Below, piece after piece: positions 51,109 through 61,481 of a DNA stretch of 64,000 bases. How positions within the stretch are numbered: the stretch's first letter is position 1; every line of letters starts with the position of its first letter. Position numbers and translations under genes: made by a program. The stretch is from Lepidodermella squamata. Its lineage: Eukaryota > Gastrotricha. The stretch lies in the NCBI GenBank assembly GCA_047495785.1, contig JBLDXI010000015.1, forward strand, positions 3,844,001 through 3,908,000. The letters run 5' to 3'. The notes below the pieces were generated by a model. The model ran no database searches, had not been told where the DNA came from, and was given only the letters and a program-made list of their open reading frames with translations.

Positions 51109-51114
51109 AATAAA
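51109..51114 (+). terminator. Poly(A) signal of the T-type channel
   Basis: A plus-strand AATAAA lies about 220 bases past the stop codon, within a repeated AATAAATAAA string. Confidence 0.5.
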
Positions 51115-53168
51115 TAAATTTTTCCATCAACGCGTGTGAATTTATTTTTATTTCTTGTTATTGTATAATGCTGAATCGATTTCAAGATTATAGCGGTGGA
51201 CAGCAGCTATATCAGGCTTCCTAAAAATATGTAAGCTTTTAGGCACGCGGCTGTGTAGAATGATTAGGGACGGTGGTAGCGAATTATGGCGGCGGAATTT
51301 GGTGTCGAACCGCTCTCGCTGCACGCTGTAAATAAAAGCCTTAATATCACGATCAATGTGACTCCATTATGACACGTACATTGCGACGCGCAATAATAGC
51401 CGATATAAATTATCTCATCAGCATATATTATTAGGCCTGTCATTTGTCAAAACTGCTGGCAGAAAAAAAATATTATTATCGAATTTTAGTTTCCACATTA
51501 GCCAGCACATCTTTTGCTACTTTATTATTAATAACAAAAATAATAATCATCACTTTTCGCAAAAATATAGGCGAGACATTGTGTGATGATGCCTGCCAGT
51601 TTTCTCGCTCATGTTTTCGAACGGAAACAAAAGCTTATATATAGGCACCTAATGTCAGCATTCGATTTGTGATACCTATTTTCGTTATACCCTGTCCGCA
51701 CTCGTTGTTGTTTAGCTTGACCAGGGCATATTTTTCATAATCGTTTAGCTTTTTTTAATTAGAACAGAACTATACAGGGATTATTTCATCTAACTAATGG
51801 TATTTGCTTAGCAAAGGTGCATTTCTCAAGTGACATGACAAGGCAGCACCGCGGGATTACTCATCGCTAGGCAGGCGCACTTAATTAATATTGCCGATAC
51901 TTTTTGGCAAATGACCTGTGCCTATTACTCATATAATAATATAAGCAGCAGCCCCTACACCGATTTAATAGCGGCTGAGTCAAATGATTTATTGTCTAGA
52001 TATAGCCCTGCGTTTTACAACCCGTTTTCCATCTCCCGCTGTCTGCCAGCACCTGTGGATGCAGATCTTGTTCGTTTTTTGCCTGCCTGCTCACACGGCG
52101 CAGATGATGCGCTACTGCGTTTTTTTGCCACAGCAACTCATCCGTGAGTATCATGATGCATCCCCAACTCGCCTCTCACATCAACAGTCAGATTTTTCGC
52201 CTTTTTCAACAACCATCGATTTCGGTGATATACACAACAAATGGCTATATCGTTATTCCCTGCTTCCCCTCCCTATCCTGCGTGAATAAAACACATAATT
52301 TCTACCTTGATAACCGTGATGAGCTTGCATTTTCACTGCGAAACTTCTCTTACCTTCAATGATTAATTTGGAAAAGTGGCTGTTATCTTTATTAAAACAT
52401 ATATTTTGCCGTGCCGCCCACCTGTTTTGCACCTCTCGAAAATAGCGAATAATGCGATGCGACGCGCATCTTGCTTCGCCCGAAGATTTTTCGCTGCTGC
52501 TTGTTACAAAATTCATCATCATCTCGAGCAATTAATATGGCAGCTACAAATATTTGTTTAGCTTTCTTTTGTACACGGATAGCCTCTATAATTGGCAGAC
52601 CAAAACATGTCCCGTTATCACAATTATTCGGGTACATATATCCATGGCAGCCCGAGTTTTTTTACGATGACATTAGCGCAAAATTATAGGCATAGCATGA
52701 CTTTTATTTGCCATGTTCATTCAGCGAAAATAGGAAAATATGGGCTATGACAAGACCAATGGTCTCAAAGTTCCACATCGATCACCACTTCGCTTTCATT
52801 TACGAGCTATTTCGTCATCAATCTTCTTTTGGGTTAAAAGGTCTTTCCTCTCGTCTAGACTGTAAAGAGTGACCTGGTAGAGACAATTTCTTAGGTTATT
52901 CTCTTCGAAGCTAGGTCGAACTCAAGGCAGGGGCCCTTTGCAATTAAGAAAGGTATTTATCTCAGGCTTAGATCATCCCACACTTGAGAAACCGATCCAT
53001 TCTCGCGATCGAGGCAATGCGCGTTAGTTAGTATCGAATTTGAAGTGCGATTGACGCAGGTCATAAGGTGTTTCCTTCGCAGTTCGCAGCCTTAAAAATC
53101 AGTACTCTTTATCCTATCGTAGCGGAAGTATTATATGCCGCGCCGGATAATGAAAGTTCCGCAGCATC

Positions 53169-53220
53169 GCAAATCTACTCAGCGCCGTAGATTTGCCCTG
53201 ACTTGCTTACAACGTCAGGG
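53169..53220. other. Two abutting perfect hairpins
   Basis: GCAAATCTAC at 53169-53178 pairs with GTAGATTTGC at 53187-53196 (10 perfect pairs, 8-base loop). It is followed with no gap by CCTGAC at 53197-53202 pairing with GTCAGG at 53214-53219 (6 pairs, 11-base loop). A structured RNA or a small foldback repeat are both possible. Confidence 0.45.
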
Positions 53221-55278
53221 TGACTAGTTTTTTTTACATCAAGTTATGAGGGTGGGTACCTGTAAGGATATTTTTATAATAACCGGCATTGTTAATATAT
53301 CTTGACATTTTTCAAGCATGTCGCTTTCTTAGGCTATTTCTCTCATATCGTCTAGTGGTCATAAATTTTTCAGAGCAATAATAAAAATTACGTCTATTCA
53401 TGAGAATTATTGCGAAGACGGTGGCTTGTATAGCTTGATTGATTTCCCGTGGCCTAAGAAGCGTTTAGGACACATATACAGGTCTTTGTCGTTTCGCGTT
53501 GTGTTGTTATTATTAGCCACCGCGGCCGTCAGCGGTCGCTCGGATGGGACGAGAACATACGCCGTATAATAAAAACAATATTATTAATCTAATGAAAACT
53601 AACTGTATTTTGCATCAGTACCGGAATGGCGCGCCTTCTAAACGATGATGATGTCGCAACTGGCTGCCAGCAGCAGACCAGGTATTGTAGTATTTTTCTT
53701 GCAATAACAACAATTATATTACCGGCAGCTTCTTTGTGCTTCTTCGCTCGCCTTCATATCCGACGCTGGCCATTGAAAACAATGCAATTCAAACGCATTA
53801 TTATTCATTATACGCGCGCGCTTTCATCCCGCGCCCCATCACCCGCTCGGTCCGTCGACCAGCAGCACCTGACGGCGACGGCGGCGACAAGTTTTCCCCA
53901 TCAAAAAATAATTATTTCATTACGCGTCGATGACGGCGCGGCTCTACCTAATACCAAATATTATTATGTTGTTAAACGCTTCGATTGTACACAGTTTCAC
54001 TTCCTGTCACATCGGCATCCGACGCCCACGATTCATCCTACTTACTTGTGCTTTCATTATTTTAACACGTTTATTTATAAAGGCCCTCCTTAGCAATTCA
54101 CGCCCGGCTGCGGTTATTCATACACATAAGTCAATCGATGATGACTTGGTTCAAGAGGAAATACCAGAAGAATTTCTACAGCAATAATATTGTTATTATT
54201 AATGTTATTGCTACTATTATACTTTGACACGGGCTTGTTGATATTTTCATTATTATTTCATCGAACCGCGACATTATTATAACGAAAATGACACCAGCAG
54301 TCCATCAAAGGCAGCAGCAGCAAATCAAATTTGCGGCTATAATTTTTGAGGCACTATGAAAATCATATTACATCATTATATGCCAGCATCATGTCATTTG
54401 CGGCCGAGAATTTTTTTCTCTCTGAAATTTCTGGTGTATACAAACACATTACACCAAATCAGTAGCGTTGGTGGGATAATGGAATTCGCGGACATTATCG
54501 AATCATTTTTTGCCTCATCAAACCCTACTCCATATATATTTTTACGCACCTGACTTGGATTTTTTTATGTGTCATCTGTCTATATAGCACAGTATATACT
54601 TCATCGTCCCTATCTCAGAAAGTAGTGGCGCAATTTTTTTTTATCAAAATAATACATCGTAGGCTGAGCCGATAGAATAAAATTCTCGCTATCGTTCACT
54701 GCGATTTTTGAAACCATTTAAATATTTGCGCAGCCTATAAGCTTACTTGTTTATAGGTACCCGTAATACATCGATGCATGATCAACATACGGCGCTCGTC
54801 GCGAAAACTTGGCTCCGAAAATGTAATCCATTGACAATTTTTTACAGCGATACGTATAAGTGCTTGCGAACTCATCATCCTGTGCGCATCTCGCGTGACA
54901 TTTTCCGATTAAGAGAGAGACAGAGCAATGACGAATTTACTCGAACCTCGACTAATTTTTGCAAACATTTTATCTCAGCATCCGTTCTCTTTTTATTGAA
55001 AATTTGACTGAATTTTGACCCGGTTAATTTTGCGACAGAAATTTTTAGAAAGTCTTAAAAACATTGATACATTTCGCAGGCTTCGACAAGGCCTCTTATA
55101 TGGCCATTTGTAATAATTACCGGCAATTCGGCGCCTGATCGAAGGCTTTGAATCTGGCGTGAGGTCGGGCCCTAATACCGGCGGCTTACACCTGTGCGGG
55201 GCGCTTTTCGCCACACGCCAACGTGTGCCTTTTTTATACGCCGCCACCAGCGTGTGCCTGCAATCTCCAAGTCGGCCT

Positions 55279-55284
55279 TATAAA
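55279..55284 (+). promoter_or_regulatory. TATA-like box upstream of the candidate exon at 55321
   Basis: TATAAA lies 42 bases before the ATG of the candidate exon. The spacing would allow a transcription start about 10-15 bases before that ATG. It is supportive only if the exon is real. Confidence 0.25.
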
Positions 55285-55320
55285 GTGTTTTGAAGTTACT
55301 GCTGCTGCTGTGAAGTTACC

Positions 55321-55451
55321 ATGAAAGACTGGGGTCATGATGCCGGGCATGGTGGCCAGAAAGGCGAGCGGAGTTCCGATGCTCAAAGTGCCCTCATGCA
55401 AGTCATCTGCACTCTACTAGCTGCACAAACGAACGACACCGTATATGAATG
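55321..55451 (+). CDS. Candidate small exon, possible alternative first exon of the BK gene
   Basis: An ATG in good context (ACCATGA) opens 43 codons (MKDWGHDAGHGGQKGERS ... AAQTNDTVYE) that end at a GGTAAAA donor-like site in phase 2. The first exon of the downstream BK gene also ends in phase 2, so this piece could splice in frame to exon 2 at 61714. The patch is GC-rich in AT-rich surroundings and has a TATA-like box upstream. Unspliced it would be a 44-codon small open frame ending at a TAA. I recognise no similarity, so it may be chance. Confidence 0.25.
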
Positions 55452-57641
55452 GTAAAAAATTATCTATTTTTTTTTCTAAGAAAAAATTACGGCGTTTGAG
55501 AGAGATTTTTGAAGCTTCCTTTTTTCCCCACCTACTCACCTGGCAACAGGTGCGTTTTGCGTAAACAGGGCGTATAGCAGATGTGTGTTTGATTAATTTC
55601 TGCTCGGCAAGCCAAAAAAGTTGCAATAAATCCGGTTTATTAATACGACGGCGAAGAAACAGCAGCCAACAGATGGTTTCAACCCGCAATTTTAATCATC
55701 ACGACTCATGCTGGAGAAAAAAAACCCGGATTACTCCTCGTCTCAAGAAAACGCGTTTAATATCGCCGTCTTTACTTTTAATCAAGCCACTAAAACCTGT
55801 GCGTAACTAATAATCCTTTTGTAGGTAACGTGGTTTCGGGGGTTTTCCGCCGAAAAATTACTGCTGTCTCTCTTTCTCGACCGTTTCACGTTTCTTTTAG
55901 TGCACGCTCGATGACTTTTTTCTGCAGACTATACCATTTTTATACAGCGACCATTTCTAATAATGAGATAGCGTGTTAAGGTGTATTTACCTTCCTTATT
56001 TTTTCGGATAAGAGAGAGATATACCCCGCACCGTCTGATTTGCTAGCGACCAAGCGTGGTGAAGAACTGACCACGTGCGGCAGCAGCGAGCGGCAAACAA
56101 ATTTCATCTGTCGATACCGATAACGCAAACTGCTGGCAGCGGCCATTTGCTTCGAGCGCGTGCGATAATCGCTGCGGCGGCGGGCGGGCGGGCGAAAAAA
56201 AGCGCGGCACAACGCGTGGTGTGTTTACTTGAACTAATTGCGGGCGAAACAAGCGCGGCTTCTGTCCTCGAACACACACTTTTGTAAATATTATTATTAC
56301 CATCATCGCCGGGCCGAAGATACTCGCAGTAATTACTCGCGGTGAAGATAACACTGATAGTAAGTAGGCTGGTATTATATAGATGAGAATAATAGACAGC
56401 AACGCGGCTTGAGAGCTGCCTTAAAAGAACGACGCGGATGTAGAAGAAAAAACCGGCGGCTCTATCAGCGCGGCATAATAATAATTTTTTTCACCTGGTA
56501 TCGCGGCGGAAAAAACGCGCTGCCGCCATAAATGAAAGAACGAGTGTTATTATTTATGAAGGATAGCGGCTCCGGATTGAGGGGGCGTCGTGTACGCGCT
56601 GCCTACCCGGCCGCCCCGTTTTGCTGCTTCTTGTCATATCCATATAGTATAGGTATCTTCGGACAAAAAACTGCCAGACTGTATACATTGCATCTTCGAA
56701 CATCTGCTGCTGCTTATTTTATTCTCGATTTATGTGCGTTATCACTCTATATATAGAGAGGGACTAACGCTGCACCTTATCCGCTGATTGAGCTAAACAG
56801 ATGCGGAGGGAGGGCGAAACAAGACTAACCGAATCGTCTATTTTGTTTATTCGAAAAAAAGCGAGCGCGGGAGCAGGCGGTGCGCATACAAACGAGGGGG
56901 TAATAAACGAAAAAATCGGATATATTTTTTTGTCAATTTCTTCCGCCTTTTTATTTATGAGTTATAGCTATGTGCGGTCTGTTTTCCACTAGCCTCCACG
57001 CGTAGTGATTTTCAGTTTTGAATACACATAAAAACAATGATGATAATAATAGGGGGCGCGGTGGCCGCGGGCTTTTGCCGGCTGGCGATGCTGATTCGTC
57101 GAACTGTTACGTTCTTATAGCCTCTTCGCGCCGTTCACGATATAATAACTAGGTTATAATATACGATTTTTCACGAGGATGCACTATTTAACGCCATATC
57201 GCGGGCGGCGCTGTGCTATTTAAAGTAGGCCAGCTAGCTGCCGGATTGATCGTGGCCAGAACGCGTGTTTTGCAATGTGGAGCACTCGTTCTTATCTTGT
57301 GTGCTTCTTTTGCACCGTGTAACGTTACCTATATAGTGGGATAGATATATATATCCAGGGGGAGAAGCTTTCGATAGCTAAAAAGCGGGTAGGAAAGCCG
57401 GCTGCTGCATCGTGTATTATCGCGCCGAGTTGGTTGTTATTACCGAGCATATATGTGCTATACGTACGCCCGTCTATCTTCTATCTGTCAGGAGGCGTTG
57501 GTTGGTTGTGCGCTGCTCAGCCTGCGCATCCTACCTACCTAGCCCACTCTTGCCGCCCGCAATTTCGCGCTCGCGATCGAACGGCTTTTCATAGAGCAGT
57601 ACAGCACGGCTCAGCAGCCTCGGCAATTGTATCGTTGTGAA

Positions 57642-57660
57642 CTGCTGCTGCTGCTGCTGC
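57642..57660. repeat. (CTG)n microsatellite
   Basis: Six uninterrupted CTG units in non-coding DNA. Confidence 0.8.
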
Positions 57661-59530
57661 TTCGGCTTTCGGCTTGTTATTGTTGTTGTTATACATATAT
57701 TAATAATATTAATAAATATTATACTATTTTAATAAAACGTCAATACTCGCCTCGTATAATATCACAGACATACACAATTTATTAGGCACTATAACGATAG
57801 GTATTAAGCATAATATCGCGATTGTATTCAGCGATTATTCCCGACGAGGCAGAAGCTTTTCGCTGTTAGATAGCTAAAGATAGCCGCGGCCAACATCTTC
57901 TTCATCTCTCCTGCTCGTTCGCCTCCTTCATCCGCATGCCCGCGATGCATACTCTTCTGCTTCTTCTTCGTCTATTTACGATGTTTAGCGCAGATAAAGT
58001 CGAGATAGTCGTCTAATTAGGCCTCGTTTTGTGCGCGCTCTAATGCCCGAAGCTGCTTCAGGCACCCGGCATCGCGCAAGCTGTTTTGTCTAACGCGCCC
58101 AGATGGACCCAGGCCCCACACCCTCGCATCACCAATTGCGTACCTCCCAGAGGAAACAACAGCCAAAAAATAATGCAATTTTATAGCGATTTAGTAATGA
58201 ATTCATGTTCCACATTTTCGAAAATATAATATTATTTTTCGTCCTTCGTCGAAACACTATACTTACATCGTCAAATCATCATTCATAATAGCAGTACGGT
58301 GCCGCTTTTATTACAATGATTTTTGGCGTGCTGGATGCTGGCTGCGCTGTCGAGGCATGTCACCGCATCCGGGGACGTTTTGGCAGGCCCGCTTGCGTAT
58401 TTATTACACACCACGGCATTGCGCTGTATTGTTTTTCATATTACTATCTGTATTATTTCCAGTTTTTTTTCATTCCAACGTACACTCCCTCTCCGTTCAA
58501 ACATTTGCGGCACGCACGAGTCGATCAATCGACACGCCGTTTGACTTCGCCGCATATTCTCTGTCATCAAGCTATGAGACAACAATATTATATCTTTACG
58601 TTATTATTATTACTATTTATATAATAATGTTAAATAGGTGAAACCTTTTATTATTATTATTAGGGGAAAAATTCTCATTTTTATATTTTGTCGCCAGTAA
58701 TACAATAAGCCGCGCGCGCGTTGCTTCAAAATCGAACAATTTTTGAAAAATCGCATGAATATTACGTGGAACATGGCGAGTGCGCAAGCGCCCTTGTCGC
58801 TTGCGTTTTTGCGTGTGTTCGGCGATGCCGCTGCCGTCATCCGCTGGAAAAACAACGCTGTTGTTTTTGCTTTAACAATATTTTTGTATTATACTGCGCC
58901 ACTCGCTCGCTCACTCAGCCGCAGCGTGTGTGTATGTGTGTGTGCGCGCCTTATATGCGCAATCGAACAAAATTTTCGATTTTTTTTCTCGCTCACTCGC
59001 CTGCTTGGCGGCAATATTTTTGCTTGTCGCCCTTGCCTCTTTCGCTTTCGCTAACTACACACTCAGGCAGTCACTCCCACTCCTCAAGCGCGCTGTATAA
59101 ATTTATACAGTATAATAATACACGTGTGCCAACACCGAACGAGTGTAATCATATATATATTTTTATTATGATAATAATAAGGAAAATACACACTTGGCAC
59201 GGCAGTTTTCCGATCGCAAAAACGCTCGACAACATATCGATCGATGTAGAGACGAATCGAAACAACAAGTGAATGTACCGCGTAGCAGTCACATAGCTGC
59301 CGTTTGCGCCCCTCCTTGTATGTAGTATGTGTGTGTCGGCGCCGTATGATGATGATGATGATAAATCTACGCTGTTGTCGCAGCTTCATTATTATTATTT
59401 TTCATTATTATTAATATTATTATACGCGAGCTAGAGCGCAAATGGCCTATCGCACACGAGTGCGCTGCTGCAACATCAAAAATACAATAATAATAATAAT
59501 GCTGCTGCTGCAATATATTGGCCGATTTTT

Positions 59531-59550
59531 GCTGCTGCTGCTGCTGCTGC
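59531..59550. repeat. (GCT)n microsatellite
   Basis: Six or more uninterrupted GCT units in non-coding DNA, with another short CTG run about 25 bases to the left. Confidence 0.8.
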
Positions 59551-61481
59551 TACTGTCACCGTTGTGTAAAAATTATAGCGCAAAAATATTATAGAATTTG
59601 TCGGATTACAAATTTCGCACGAAAGCTGCAGCGCGCCCCGACAACACATTTGATATTCTTTTGTGGCGTCGCGCTCGGCGGGCGCGTTCGATGCTCTGTT
59701 TTACGATATACACTACTGCGATTACCATGCTGCCACAGAGAGAGAGAGAGAGTGGGGGAGAGAGGGCGCCCTATACTGCCAAATACTTGTTCCGTATTGT
59801 TACTATTATTATTGCTATTATTATTATTATTGACAATATTGGTGATGGTAGCAGCAGCGCCTGCTATATCTTTCGCCGGGCTGTGTCGCGCTCTTTTCGC
59901 ACACCCGAGATGTGACTAAATACATGTAGTAGGATTTTCGCTATGCAAAAATCGCCGTGTCATGCAAAGCAGCGGCCGAAGCTACAATGATGATAATAAT
60001 AATTCATCATATTTTTATTATTTTTATTACTCCTTATTATTGCAACGCTTGTATGTATGTAGATCTGTATACTATCAACTTCTCTCGCTGAGCCATTTGC
60101 TCGCGCGCCGCTGCGCTGCGGCGGTGTCACACCGGGCAGACGCGCGCGTGCGCTGTTTTGCCCTGCGCCTCCCTCCCGCCCAGCTCCTAAAACGCGAACC
60201 GGCGTCTTTTTACAGCAAAAACTACTAGTATCTATCCATTTACTCAATGTAGCGGCACTACTGCCACCACCACCACCAGTAGCGCGCTGGGAACTCAATA
60301 TTTCAACGCACACAGCGCGACACGGCCAATCAAGCGCGGTCGCTAAATTCAGTTATCGCTCCATAGCGGAAAAAATAGCGTTACGACCGCCGGTTATATG
60401 CGACCCGTTCTAAATTGCGATCGCCTCTATATATACGTTGGCCTAATTCGATTGGACCTACGCACACAAAACTTCGTTATAACCGCAATGTTTGTAAACT
60501 ACCGAAGATTTTTCTCCCTTGTATCCTTACACTATAAGCCGCCCCCTCAAATTATAAGATTTGAGCCACTTTTTTCGTTATTTATTTTTAATTAAGGAGC
60601 TCGGAAAAAATCACCTTCTCGTTATCATTGATAATATAGGAATTTGGTGTATTGTTTTAGCCAACTTGAAAATTAAATCTTCGTCATTTATTTATTAACT
60701 GTTCGAGAGGGCCTGGAGCTGTTTCTTCGTCTGGTTTTTGATTCATCGCGAGAACACTTGAGAGCTGTTAAAAATTAATCATTAAAAAAATATTCGATGT
60801 TGCCGTACAAGGGTGCGTGATTGATTGATTTCCTACGCGTAACCACCATCATCATATCATCATCTCGATCACTGACTCGGACCCGTCGTCGAGCCTCCTC
60901 AACGTGTTAATTTATTAGTGTTGATGCTGCTGTTGCCGCTCCCGACCAGCTTGCCTCACTTATCGCTGCTGCTGTTGTCAACAACTGGATCATCATCATC
61001 ATCATTATCGTCTTCTTCGCTACATCGCCGGTTTATTTGCAGAGGCGACGCCACGACGACTTGAACGCGCATCATCATCGCCATCGACGAGCTTTGATTT
61101 GCGACTGCAGCTAGCCAGCAATTTGTATTGAGCCACCCATCCGCATCGCTGCTACTACTACTACTTCTTTGTGTGCCTTCTTCGCAAAGTCGGCGGCGTT
61201 TTTTAGCGCGCACTAAAGCCACCTGGGCGCCGTGAGGAGCGGCCGCGCGCTGTTGAATTACGACGACGGCGACACGCAAGACTACTTACTACTGCTGCTA
61301 CTACAGGCACAAGAGTAGTCGCGTCGCGATTCGCCGCCGTGTCATTAATTACATTTAACTACTACTACTACACACTGCTCGTTCGATTTTTGTGTGCAAT
61401 TCACCGCGGTGAAGATAACCACAATTTTTGACACGTTGTTAACGTTAACGCCACAAAATTCCGTCCGGAAGCCATTCAAAA

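Larger units (their letters stand above)
50891..55320. other. Non-coding stretch 3' of the calcium channel
   Basis: This begins with the channel's 3' untranslated region, with an AATAAA at 51109-51114. The remainder shows only scattered open frames (for example 53626-54093) with no domain similarity, plus a pair of adjacent hairpins at 53169-53220. I found no exon here. Confidence 0.55.
55452..61481. other. Non-coding stretch upstream of the BK channel
   Basis: About 6 kb shows no convincing exon. It contains CTG, ATT and CATCAT microsatellites (57642-57660, 59531-59550, 59800-59830) and homopurine or AG-rich patches. Open frames at 58721-59272, 59518-59919 and 60956-61279 are low-complexity products of these repeats. 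It is a reasonable place for 5' untranslated exons and regulatory DNA of the BK gene. Confidence 0.55.

Noticed and set aside
53626-54093. 155-codon plus-strand open frame
   Set aside because: Low-similarity translation of ordinary intergenic sequence with an overlapping frame of similar quality.
58721-59272. 183-codon plus-strand open frame upstream of the BK gene
   Set aside because: It is built from TGTG, CTCA and ATAAT repeats, with another frame open over the same interval; no similarity.
60956-61279. 107-codon minus-strand frame with Ser and Asp runs just upstream of the BK gene
   Set aside because: The Ser and Asp runs come from CATCAT and ACTACT microsatellites; it probably overlaps the BK 5' untranslated or promoter DNA.
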